Positions 1 to 7,932 of a DNA stretch of 64,000 bases are shown here, piece after piece. The stretch lies in NCBI RefSeq assembly GCF_025919725.1, contig NZ_CP081495.1, positions 496,001-560,000 of the forward strand, written 5' to 3'. Below the pieces are notes generated by a model, which saw only the letters and a list, made by a program, of their open reading frames with translations, was not told the DNA's origin and did no database searches. The stretch comes from Flavobacterium agricola (GTDB lineage: Bacteria; Bacteroidota; Bacteroidia; Flavobacteriales; Flavobacteriaceae). Within the stretch, counting starts at the first letter, position 1, and every line of letters begins with the position of its first letter. The position numbers were made by a program, and so were the translations under genes.

Positions 1-2
1 AA

Positions 3-1994
3 ACAGATGAGTGGAAAGTAATCTACAGCGGTTATTTAGATTTTTCTACTTGGGAGAGCAATGATGACGGTTCTGTTTCATTGAAATTTAATAACGGAGG
101 TTTGGAGAAGCTTTTAAAGAATCGTGAAAAAACGACCGTTGAAATCGATAGAATAGACACTTTAGATGGAAAAGATTTACCACCACTAAAAAACATTCAA
201 GTAATGCTTGATGGTAGAGAAATATTTTTGCATTCAAAGTGGAAAATTTCGGAAACTACCAAAGCAGTGAGTGCAGGTGTAAAGTCTGACACTACTGGAA
301 ATAGATATCAAACGTCAGGTATTCCAATATTTTTAGAGGTAAATAGTCATGGCGATTATGCACATAGCATTTTACAAGGTAGTTTAGGAAATGATGAACG
401 AGGATCTTCGGGTATGATGATGTTAGGCCCATTTGATCGTCAAAGAAAAATTACTCTTGAAATTGAAAACTTTAAATTTAAGCCAGTTGTTTACGAGGGA
501 AGTTATAACTGGGCCGTGATGTACATTTGTTTATCAACCTATAAAATGGAGAACTCTGAGTTTAAATTGGTAAAAAGAGAGCCATTATGGAGAGCAAGAG
601 GTGGGGATACTCAGCCTGGAGATACGCCTTTAAGTTTGGTAATAAATAAAGAGAATACTATCTCAGGAATAATTAAAAGCTATGAAGTTGAAGTTGGAAC
701 TTGTATTTCACTTGAATTGTTTATAGCTGCAAATTTTAGAGCAAATGGACATAGAAACACCTTTTATGTTGCATTAGAAGATTTAAAAATTGAAAATATC
801 GAAGTAAAAGAAGAATCTCAATTTCCTCAAACTAAGACCAAAGCAATTTTAGCACATGAGTTATTTGATAGGCTTTCACAAATAGCAACTAGTCAAAATA
901 AAGTGTTTTATTCTGAATTTTTTGGGCGTCAGAACATAGGATATTCAAAAAATGGGATAGGGTCAGAAACAGCAGTTACTCATGGTTTTTGGATTCGTGG
1001 TTTTGATAAAGAACCTATTCCAAATGAAGGTCCTCCAAAAGTTGAAAACCTTTTCAAACCATTGACGACAAGTTTTAAAGACGCCTTTGATTCGATGTCT
1101 GCTATTTGGGGCGTAGGTTTAGGTATTGAATCAATTGGAAGGAGTGAGAGAATTCGAATTGAAGATAAAAAATACTTCTTCAATAATAACGTCACTATTA
1201 AACTGCCTAATCAGGTTAAAAAAGTAAAGCGTTCTGTTGCGACGTCTTATTATTACTCAAAGCTGCAGCATGGATTCCAAAAAGGTGGTGCTTATGAAGA
1301 GGCCTATGGGCTTGATGAATACAATACAATCTTGGAGCATCAAACGCCAATCACTAGGCTTGAAAAAACGTTTGTAAATACATCATCTTATCGCGCTGAT
1401 TCATACGGAATGGAATTTTGCCGCAGAAAACAAAGGGAACAGAACGACACTATTGATACCAATTACGATGATAATATTTGGGTAATGGATTTAAAACGTT
1501 ACAATGATCAGATTTACTTGCAGCGTAAGTGGCAAGATGATTTTGAAGCAGCACCAACAGGAATTTATAGTCCAAATACAGCCACAAATTTAAGGTTTTC
1601 ACCGGCTAATTCAATGCAAAGGCATTCGTGGTTCTTTAGTAATTGTTTTTGGAAGGATGGAGAAAAGTTTGTAAAATATACATCATCTACTGCTAATAGT
1701 GGAATGACTACAAAAATGAAAGGAAAAGGGGCTGTAAAAGAAAACCAAGATTTTCTTAGTATTGATTTTAATAAAAGTCGTTTTGTTCCGGAATGGATAG
1801 AGTTTGAGCATATATGTGATTTTGAAATCATGGAACTCATTGAAGGAACAACTACAATAAACGGCTCTGAAGTTCCGAATGTTTATGGGTTGATTGAATT
1901 TATAAACGAAGATAATGAATTAGAAAAGGGATATTTATTTTCCTTAAAACCTAATAAAGAGGGCAAATGGAAGCTCTTAAAATCAAGTAGATAA
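3..1994 (+). CDS. Prophage tail-region protein, partial at 5' end
   Basis: The reading frame is open from base 3 with no stop, so the gene begins left of the window; the TTG at 81 is only an internal codon. At least 663 residues are visible. I recognise no enzymatic motif. Its size, its one-base overlap with the next large gene (TAATG), and the fibre, holin and lysin genes further right on the same strand suggest a structural late protein of a prophage tail or tip. This is inference from context, not from a named domain. Confidence 0.6.
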   Translation, partial: TDEWKVIYSGYLDFSTWESNDDGSVSLKFNNGGLEKLLKNREKTTVEIDRIDTLDGKDLPPLKNIQVMLDGREIFLHSKWKISETTKAVSAGVKSDTTGNRYQTSGIPIFLEVNSHGDYAHSILQGSLGNDERGSSGMMMLGPFDRQRKITLEIENFKFKPVVYEGSYNWAVMYICLSTYKMENSEFKLVKREPLWRARGGDTQPGDTPLSLVINKENTISGIIKSYEVEVGTCISLELFIAANFRANGHRNTFYVALEDLKIENIEVKEESQFPQTKTKAILAHELFDRLSQIATSQNKVFYSEFFGRQNIGYSKNGIGSETAVTHGFWIRGFDKEPIPNEGPPKVENLFKPLTTSFKDAFDSMSAIWGVGLGIESIGRSERIRIEDKKYFFNNNVTIKLPNQVKKVKRSVATSYYYSKLQHGFQKGGAYEEAYGLDEYNTILEHQTPITRLEKTFVNTSSYRADSYGMEFCRRKQREQNDTIDTNYDDNIWVMDLKRYNDQIYLQRKWQDDFEAAPTGIYSPNTATNLRFSPANSMQRHSWFFSNCFWKDGEKFVKYTSSTANSGMTTKMKGKGAVKENQDFLSIDFNKSRFVPEWIEFEHICDFEIMELIEGTTTINGSEVPNVYGLIEFINEDNELEKGYLFSLKPNKEGKWKLLKSSR

Positions 1995-4036
1995 TGGCAG
2001 TATATAACACTTTAAAAATTCGTTTTTTATCAAGGGCATTATTAAATCAATCGTTTACTTTTAGCTTCCGAGAAGTTGGCGGAGTAAGACGTATTACTTA
2101 CACTTTGGTTAATCAACGAACAAAGTCTAATCAGGTTACAAAAGGCAATGATGTATCTGGACTGTGGGTTTCTAAAGAAACGACATTAAATTTTATATCG
2201 GCTTTTAATGCAGATTATGCTGCTTTAGGATTTAAAACATCGCTTACGCCATTTTACAATCCATTAGATGTTTATGATGTACTAATAAAAGCGCCAACAG
2301 AATTTGAGAATCCACACTTCATTTCGTTTATTGATGAGTTTGGTTTAAATCCAAATGATGGAGCAATTGAGTTTGTTCTAGGTTATGAAAAGCCATTAGA
2401 AGTAATTCAAATTAGTAATATTTCATATATTTCTGACTCCTCGGATCCCTGTAATAAGATTAAGGCTGTAGTTACTACAAATTATCAAGCTACCGGAATC
2501 ACAAGTCCTTATAATACGACTGTAAATTCAAATCCTTTTGAGGTTAATTTGTTTAGAAATAGTAATTATGTTATTACTGCAATAAATGAGCAAACAACGG
2601 GTAGCGTAGGAATATCAACTCCGCCATTACTAGATATTGCAGCAATTAGCGTAAATATAAATGCAACTCCTTATAGTAATAGTGTTAATATTACTTACGC
2701 TGGGTTGTCTGGTTTGTTATTAGAGTTTTCGTTAAATGGACAAGAATGGCAATCTGATAATACTTTTCCAAATTTATTACCAGGGGATTTTACTCTGTAT
2801 GTTCGTGATCAATATGGATGTCAAAAAAGCAAATGGTTTACTATTGAAAAAAGCCATACTAAAGTATATCTTCCATATTTCTATTATAGTAAATCTAATT
2901 CTATTCGATTTGCATATCGTGTAAATTTTGGGGATGCAGCAAACTATAAGAACGATGAAAATTCGTTAAGTCATGAAGCAGATGTTTTGTTACCCTATAA
3001 GCAAGAACAGCTATTTCAGAGTGCTGATGTTATTACTACCCAATTTAAATCTAATTATACACTAAATAAGGTTTGGGTGATTGCTGAAAATAATCTTAAA
3101 GTTGAAGTTCCTGTTGTAAAAAAAACTTCTAATTTAAATAGAACAGAAGCGCTTGAAGCAAAAATGGTAAATATAGGTAATAGACAAACTGGAGTTTTCT
3201 TTATTTCTGGAAATCGTTATGATTACAAAACGAATCAAATAAACGGCAGTTATACTTTGAATGGATTACTACCCAGTTATTGTAAAGTAGGACATTGGAT
3301 TCAATTAGATGGTATTTATTACGAAATACAGAATATTGTTTACGAGGAAGTATATGGTGCTGATATGTTAGTGCTTAATAAAGTTTATGACGGACCATTA
3401 ACTTCTGTAATTGTAAAAAGTGAATTTAACTTCGAAGAATTTGAAATTTATGAGTTTACTATTGATATGGTAAATTATATAAATAAAAAAATAAGCATTA
3501 AGCTCGAGGTTTCTGATTCAAACTTCCCAACAATTACTTTAGTTTCAGAAATTCTTTCAGTTAAGGTTAAACACGAGGATACTTTAGAAATACGATATTA
3601 CAATGACATGAATAATGATGTTTTTTACCAAACAGGAATTCAGCATTTGTTGAGGATTCCATTTAAAGATATCCTTGGAAAGGATGAGCAAAATCATGAG
3701 AGTTATAAAACCGATACTACTTCTGTTTTGTTACATTCAGAAATTTACGAGAGTAACACTTTTGTTTTTGAGCCATTAACTAAAGAAATATGGAGAAAAC
3801 TTAAAATAGCCTTGGCAAGTGATAATGTGATTATTGATGGAGTGGGGTATATCAAGAATAATGATTTTGAAACAGAAGGACCGCTAGGCCAAACGAATCT
3901 TTATGTGCTGACTGCTGAAATGCTTAAAACCGGAAATGTTCAATCTAATAGGAAGTCAAATTATAGCTTCGATTCTAGTAATATTGAAGTGCCAGGACTA
4001 GTTCAGGCGACAAGTGATTATTTAAAGTATAATTAA
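1994..4036 (+). CDS. Prophage tail-region structural protein (680 aa)
   Basis: A 680-residue protein whose ATG overlaps the stop of the preceding gene by one base, so the two are probably translationally coupled. It contains predicted beta-rich stretches and a short SprB/Ig-like segment near residues 215-290 (a cysteine-flanked turn ending QYGCQKS), as often seen in tail or adhesion proteins. No transmembrane segment or signal peptide is visible. A strong terminator follows directly, ending this late transcript before the cassette array. The exact role is unknown. Confidence 0.6.
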   Translation: MAVYNTLKIRFLSRALLNQSFTFSFREVGGVRRITYTLVNQRTKSNQVTKGNDVSGLWVSKETTLNFISAFNADYAALGFKTSLTPFYNPLDVYDVLIKAPTEFENPHFISFIDEFGLNPNDGAIEFVLGYEKPLEVIQISNISYISDSSDPCNKIKAVVTTNYQATGITSPYNTTVNSNPFEVNLFRNSNYVITAINEQTTGSVGISTPPLLDIAAISVNINATPYSNSVNITYAGLSGLLLEFSLNGQEWQSDNTFPNLLPGDFTLYVRDQYGCQKSKWFTIEKSHTKVYLPYFYYSKSNSIRFAYRVNFGDAANYKNDENSLSHEADVLLPYKQEQLFQSADVITTQFKSNYTLNKVWVIAENNLKVEVPVVKKTSNLNRTEALEAKMVNIGNRQTGVFFISGNRYDYKTNQINGSYTLNGLLPSYCKVGHWIQLDGIYYEIQNIVYEEVYGADMLVLNKVYDGPLTSVIVKSEFNFEEFEIYEFTIDMVNYINKKISIKLEVSDSNFPTITLVSEILSVKVKHEDTLEIRYYNDMNNDVFYQTGIQHLLRIPFKDILGKDEQNHESYKTDTTSVLLHSEIYESNTFVFEPLTKEIWRKLKIALASDNVIIDGVGYIKNNDFETEGPLGQTNLYVLTAEMLKTGNVQSNRKSNYSFDSSNIEVPGLVQATSDYLKYN

Positions 4037-4042
4037 AAACAA

Positions 4043-4064
4043 AACCACTCAAAATTGAGTGGTT
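4043..4064 (+). terminator. Intrinsic terminator after prophage tail genes
   Basis: Nine-base perfect stem AACCACTCA / TGAGTGGTT with a four-base loop, followed by a run of T. It separates rightward phage transcription from the leftward cassette genes. Confidence 0.85.
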
Positions 4065-4101
4065 TTTTTTATAGAATTCAGTATGCTTATTAAAAAATAA
4101 A

Positions 4102-4127
4102 CCTCGCTTAAAAAGGCTTAAACGAGG
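4102..4127 (-). terminator. Intrinsic terminator, leftward
   Basis: CCTCGCTTAA pairs with TTAAACGAGG (one G-U when read on the minus strand); on the minus strand a T-rich tract follows. It would stop transcripts leaving the cassette array to the left, protecting the phage tail genes from antisense reading. Confidence 0.6.
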
Positions 4128-4180
4128 CGCTATTATTTATGTTTTTTTAAAATAATGGAGTTGTGCAACAGTTACCCATG

Positions 4181-4795
4181 TTAGCGGAAGTCCTTCTTTT
4201 TGCCTTTTGAAGAATTTACATGTCTGGGCAATAATTCTAATTCACATTGATAATAGATATACTCAATTTCATTAATCATTTTATCCACATCTATATTATG
4301 TAAATTTAAGTTTTCCATAAAAATTTTGTAAGAATCTTGCATTTCAGAAAGGTTAAGAGTATTACGTCCATTTAGTAGTATTTCGGATATTTTTTTTAAT
4401 TCACAAAGTTGATTTAGGTTTTGATTTATTATGAAATCAAGAGGGGTTTTATGATCTATTGAAATTTCTGATTCGCAATTCTTTTTTAGAATAAAGTTTA
4501 CTAGTTCAATTCTATTTTTTTGACTCTTAGTTTTGACAAAAAAGCTATCTTTAATTGTTTGTAAATATTCAATTTCTTCAAATTTTGCTATTGAATTATT
4601 ATCTAATTTAATGTGTATCTTAGTAAGAAGTTCTTTATGCAAAAAATTGATTTTTGAATATGCCTCTTTATTTGTGGAAGCTATTTTTTGATATAACTTA
4701 GGTGTATAATAAAATTTTATTGTATTGAATGGTCTATCCCAAGTTTTAATTCTTGAAAGAAATTTTCTTTTTAAATCTTTATGAAAATACTTCAT
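4181..4795 (-). CDS. Cassette 1: unknown soluble protein (204 aa)
   Basis: A lysine-rich 204-residue protein without signal peptide or membrane segment, with several predicted helices and a highly basic C-terminus (SSKGKKKDFR). I do not recognise the family. It is the only gene in its unit: the start codon lies 20 bp inside the right core and the TAA stop is formed by the left core itself (complement of GTTAGCG). The very low GC and single-gene unit fit a mobile cassette cargo. Function unknown; defence or toxin roles are possible but unsupported. Confidence 0.65.
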   Translation of the reverse strand: MKYFHKDLKRKFLSRIKTWDRPFNTIKFYYTPKLYQKIASTNKEAYSKINFLHKELLTKIHIKLDNNSIAKFEEIEYLQTIKDSFFVKTKSQKNRIELVNFILKKNCESEISIDHKTPLDFIINQNLNQLCELKKISEILLNGRNTLNLSEMQDSYKIFMENLNLHNIDVDKMINEIEYIYYQCELELLPRHVNSSKGKKKDFR

Positions 4796-4814
4796 CTTAT
4801 TCGGATAGGATTTC

Positions 4815-4947
4815 CGCTAACGTTTTACGTATTTTGTGAAATTGCGGAACAATTTAGAGAAAGTTCAAAGTTGACCGCAAATAAAATAATTTAACTGATT
4901 CTTTGCCGAGTACGTTCGCCCGCAATTTAATAAATACGTTGTTATGC
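4815..4947. repeat. attC-like site (a), 133 bp
   Basis: Runs from CGCTAAC (end of unit 1) to GTTATGC (start of unit 2). The arms ACGTATTT..AAATTGCGG and CCGCAATTT..AAATACG are inverted copies with unequal unpaired bases (TGTG versus AAT), as in folded integron attC sites. The outer part reads AACGTTTTACG on the left and ACGTTGTT on the right. Closely similar to sites (b) and (c). Confidence 0.7.
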
Positions 4948-5253
4948 ACAGGCTTGCTTTTCTTTTTCAAGAAATAACAAGGAAAATACTATTATTCCCA
5001 ATAGTGGATAAAACAAACTTGAAATACATGCCAATAAAGCATATTTTAGTTTTAATTTATTAAAATCAATTGCTAATAAAATTGTTATTATAATTCTAAT
5101 ACCATAATCTGAAAAAGTTTGAAATTTAATTAAACTTTCAAATGATTTATGCTCAGTAATAATAAAAAAATAGTTCCAAGGAATAAATATGATATAATTT
5201 ATAATTAGTAATATAATATACTTAGTTAACGGTTTCAGTAATTTGCTTTTCAT
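4942..5253 (-). CDS. Cassette 2, second gene: small membrane protein (103 aa)
   Basis: A hydrophobic 103-residue protein with three or four predicted transmembrane segments and a basic N-terminus. It shares a layout with the gene just upstream (5250-5615): a late D..KL.LK motif, then an SSL..G..F.LL segment ending LFLEK, so the two look like paralogues. Its ATG overlaps the upstream stop (ATGA), and its own TAA stop lies in the core GTTATGC of the unit boundary. Function unknown; a two-subunit membrane complex is conceivable. Confidence 0.6.
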   Translation of the reverse strand: MKSKLLKPLTKYIILLIINYIIFIPWNYFFIITEHKSFESLIKFQTFSDYGIRIIITILLAIDFNKLKLKYALLACISSLFYPLLGIIVFSLLFLEKEKQACA

Positions 5254-5615
5254 TTGTAATAGTATTTTTTTTCAAATAAAAGAAAAAAGAAAAAAATTGT
5301 TCCAGATAAACTAGAAAAAAATGTCAATATTAAGATTGTTGTTGATTTTATGTTTAGCTTACACATATCCTTATAAATCAACACAATTAAAATTAAATTA
5401 AAAAACCATTTCATTATTTGTTGTAGATAACCTATTCCAAAATTAATAGTCATACCATCAGAGAAATTTATATCCAACATATTTGGGGATATTTTCAATA
5501 ATATAAATGGAAGTAAATATGTCAACGACTTAGTTACAATATTTAATATTAGATATTTTTTAATCAATATATTCATCATTTCTACTTGGTTAAACACTTT
5601 ATACAGCTTGTGCAT
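5250..5615 (-). CDS. Cassette 2, first gene: small membrane protein (121 aa)
   Basis: Predicted three- or four-segment membrane protein, paralogous in layout to the downstream 103-aa protein. The first possible ATG (5613-5615) is inside the unit core, reading GTTATGC on the minus strand, so the cassette boundary would supply the start codon; an internal start at the Met-Met pair (residues 13-14) is an alternative. The two genes fill the unit completely, from core to core. Family not recognised. Confidence 0.6.
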   Translation of the reverse strand: MHKLYKVFNQVEMMNILIKKYLILNIVTKSLTYLLPFILLKISPNMLDINFSDGMTINFGIGYLQQIMKWFFNLILIVLIYKDMCKLNIKSTTILILTFFSSLSGTIFFFFLLFEKKYYYK

Positions 5616-5743
5616 AACGTTTAACGTATTTATGTAATTGCGGTTCGATTTTGAATTTATTTTAAATTTAGAAATTATTTCATAAGTCTAAATTAAGATA
5701 GCCAGAGTACGTTCTCTCGCAATTATAAAATACGCTGTTGTAC
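5612..5743. repeat. attC-like site (b), 132 bp
   Basis: Runs from GCATAAC (end of unit 2) to GTTGTAC (start of unit 3). Left arm ACGTATTTATGTAATTGCGG; right arm CGCAATTATAAAATACG; outer AACGTTTAACG and ACGCTGTT. Same plan as sites (a) and (c), with a diverged AT-rich centre. Confidence 0.7.
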
Positions 5744-5747
5744 GAAG

Positions 5748-6131
5748 TTATTGATTAATTAGATTCTTAATTCTTTCTAAATCAATATCGTTCTTTACAT
5801 CTGGCAAATTTCTCTTTTTCCTATTTTTTAACAAAACGAAATAACGAGTTATTCCTAAAAATCGTCTTTCTGTAATTGATTCTATTTCTGAAATCAAAAT
5901 TCTACTTTTTGAAGTCTTTCTAAATTGATAATCATATAAACCTATCAATGCTAAAAATCCTATGAATATTTGGATATAATTCCACAAATCATTTCGATCA
6001 TTTAAAAACTGAATTAATGCTATAACCCCTATTATTATCCATAGAATCATTAATAATTTCATTCCGAAATAATGATTCTTTAAATCATCTTTTATTTCTA
6101 AACTTTCGTTTATTACATTATAATTTTTCAT
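5748..6131 (-). CDS. Cassette 3: membrane protein (127 aa)
   Basis: A cytoplasmic N-terminus, two adjacent predicted transmembrane helices at about residues 24-44 and 50-67, then a basic cytoplasmic domain that may be PH-like. The start lies 20 bp inside the unit core, the stop 5 bp from the other core. Topology resembles small two-helix proteins such as the STM3941-like protein in the next unit, but I cannot assign a family. Single gene in its unit. Confidence 0.6.
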   Translation of the reverse strand: MKNYNVINESLEIKDDLKNHYFGMKLLMILWIIIGVIALIQFLNDRNDLWNYIQIFIGFLALIGLYDYQFRKTSKSRILISEIESITERRFLGITRYFVLLKNRKKRNLPDVKNDIDLERIKNLINQ

Positions 6132-6150
6132 TAGATTATTTTTTTATTTC

Positions 6151-6284
6151 GTACAACGTTTTACGTATTTTGTGAAATTGCGGAACAATTTATAGAAAGC
6201 TCAATGTTGAGCGCAACTTAAATAATTTGAATTAATTTATTGCTGAGTACGTTCAACCGCAATTTAATAAATACGCTGTTAGGC
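6151..6284. repeat. attC-like site (c), 134 bp
   Basis: Runs from GTACAAC (end of unit 3) to GTTAGGC (start of unit 4, an exact match to the integron core GTTRRRY). Arms CGTATTT/AAATTGCGG against CCGCAATTT/AAATACG. The centre contains a 14-nt hairpin with arms GCTCAA and TTGAGC. Confidence 0.72.
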
Positions 6285-6815
6285 GTTGTATTTATATTTA
6301 TTTAAATTTTCATTCAACGTTTTCATTAGTTCATGATGACTAATTTTCATTGAATTTGCAGATAAATTAAATGGAGATCCATAATATTTGAAATTAAAAT
6401 TCATCACTTTATTTCGAATATTATTTTTTTCCTTTTCAATCCAATATTTTGAATTATCCACTTCAATAATTATAATTTTTTGACTTTGTATTTTTGTTTC
6501 TGTAAACCCATTTATATATTTCCATTCAATAAAATCAGTTTTTGATTTTTTAGGATTAACATTGATTCCATTTCTATCAATTATCAAGATTAATTCGTTT
6601 TTCAAAAGTTGTTTAATAGAAACATATATTCCTAATCCGAAAAATAGAACGGATGCAGTTCCGATTATAATAATAACAAGCTGATTTCTTACAATATAAC
6701 TTGTGGGGTTTTCAGCGTTAATAATCATGAAAATTCCTAGAACTACAAAAACTAAGGAACCAATCAATAGTAAAATTGACTTTTCTTTACTTGAGTAAAT
6801 TTCTATTCTTTCCAA
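6279..6815 (-). CDS. Cassette 4: STM3941-like membrane protein (178 aa)
   Basis: Two predicted transmembrane helices (about residues 13-32 and 45-66) followed by a PH-like domain with the pattern LILIIDRNGI..NP..S..DFIEWKYI. This matches the plan of proteins named STM3941 family, as I recall them: a short N-terminal strand, two helices, then a beta domain with an I-x-W-x-x-I motif. Their function is unknown to me. The TAA stop is again in the unit core (GTTAGGC). Family assignment is from memory, not a search. Confidence 0.6.
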   Translation of the reverse strand: MERIEIYSSKEKSILLLIGSLVFVVLGIFMIINAENPTSYIVRNQLVIIIIGTASVLFFGLGIYVSIKQLLKNELILIIDRNGINVNPKKSKTDFIEWKYINGFTETKIQSQKIIIIEVDNSKYWIEKEKNNIRNKVMNFNFKYYGSPFNLSANSMKISHHELMKTLNENLNKYKYNA

Positions 6816-6866
6816 TATTAGTTTCTTAATTTGATATTATTATGATTAGGCAACGGACAATATAAC

Positions 6867-7055
6867 GCCTAACGTTTTACAGCTTGGCGAAGTAGCGAAC
6901 TAAATCCACATAAACTTCAAAAATTGCCAAAACTGAGCAACGCATTTTTATTTTTTAAATTTAACAAATTAAAAAATAAAAATAGCGATTGCGACAAAAA
7001 AAGACAAACTTTAAAGTTTGCCTTAACTCGCTATTTTGCCAAACTGGTGTTGTGC
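6867..7055. repeat. attC-like site (d), 189 bp, with internal hairpins
   Basis: Runs from GCCTAAC (end of unit 4, exact RYYYAAC) to GTTGTGC (start of unit 5). Outer arms CAGCTTGGCGAAGTAGCGA and TCGCTATTTTGCCAAACTG are inverted with 3 mismatches in 19. Inside lie a long AT-only hairpin (ATTTTTATTTTTTAA / TTAAAAAATAAAAAT) and a perfect 16-bp palindrome CAAACTTTAAAGTTTG. A second, longer subtype shared with (e). It fills the gap between genes at 6816-7109. Confidence 0.65.
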
Positions 7056-7109
7056 GTTCGCTTTTATAAATACGAAAGAAAAATTTATTCTTTATTATAA
7101 CTTAATTTT

Positions 7110-7541
7110 TTAAAATATCCAATTACATATTGTTACAAGCCCAACAATAGTAGCAATAGCTAAAATTATTAAAATAAGCCCACAGCCATAAGGTATAAGT
7201 TTATCTGCAAAAGTTGTTTTGTAATCATTTTTATCCTTAAGTTTCTGTTTGTCCGTAATTGGTTCTATATACTGAATAAATGTATCACTATTCTCGTCAA
7301 TCCAATCTTCATTATAGTCAAGTGGAATAATATTTTTCTCTTTATCAGAAAGTATATCTTCAGTATCTCTTGCTGATTTTAAAAGCTGAATTGCAAATAA
7401 TTCAAGACCTTCTTTGTTCGCTCTTAGAAAACTTTCGTCAGAACCTCCGCCATATTGCGAAATACCAAAGATTCCAAGCTTTTTCAGCTTTTCTTCATCA
7501 AATTGATCGATAATATTTTGTAGTTCTTCTTTTGTTAACAT
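7110..7541 (-). CDS. Cassette 5: C-tail-anchored protein (143 aa)
   Basis: An acidic soluble region (residues 1-110) with a single predicted transmembrane helix at the extreme C-terminus (about 117-140, glycine/isoleucine rich), so it is probably tail-anchored in the inner membrane. I do not recognise the soluble domain. Single gene in its unit, with about 50 bp between each gene end and its core, longer than in units 1-4. Confidence 0.6.
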   Translation of the reverse strand: MLTKEELQNIIDQFDEEKLKKLGIFGISQYGGGSDESFLRANKEGLELFAIQLLKSARDTEDILSDKEKNIIPLDYNEDWIDENSDTFIQYIEPITDKQKLKDKNDYKTTFADKLIPYGCGLILIILAIATIVGLVTICNWIF

Positions 7542-7589
7542 TGAATTATTTTTGATCCTTAGTTGTTAACGATTCTTTTTTAAAGTGAC

Positions 7590-7782
7590 GCACAACGTTT
7601 CGGGGCTTGACGCAGTGGCGGAAAATCGAAGACGAAGCTTTCGATTTAGACGACACGTAGCAAAAGCCAATTCATTGAATAAATTTAAGAAAAAAAGTCA
7701 ATGTAATTGGCTTTTGCGACATAGAAAGCCGAAACTTTCAATTAATCACTTAACCCGCCATTGCGACAAACCCTTGTTGAAC
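7590..7782. repeat. attC-like site (e), 193 bp
   Basis: Runs from GCACAAC (end of unit 5) to GTTGAAC (start of unit 6). Outer arms GGGGCTTGACGCAGTGGCGG and CCGCCATTGCGACAAACCCT are inverted (about 16/20). The centre holds a perfect inverted repeat GCAAAAGCCAATT / AATTGGCTTTTGC. A 66-codon open frame across this repeat is a by-product of the palindrome. It occupies most of the gap 7542-7932; the rest is the recombinase leader. Confidence 0.65.
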
Positions 7783-7932
7783 TAAACCTTCGGTAGCTTT
7801 TCCGTTAGAAACCATATATTTAGGGTGTTAAAAAATCAAAATTATGGTAACTAAAAAAAATCTCCGGAGCAGTTAAGAGCAAACAAATACCTGAATCGCG
7901 CTTGTAGTGAAATTAATGGTTTCTCTGAACTT

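Noticed and set aside
6867..7055. Small structured RNA in site (d)
   Set aside because: Hairpins are strong, but no promoter or terminator is visible and the outer arms fit the attC-like pattern better.
4815..7782. CRISPR array
   Set aside because: Repeats are long, imperfect palindromes separated by genes, with no short direct repeats or uniform spacers; no cas genes.
7585..7785. 66-codon ORF on the plus strand inside site (e)
   Set aside because: It only traverses the palindrome arms; composition follows the repeat, no start context or homology-like pattern.
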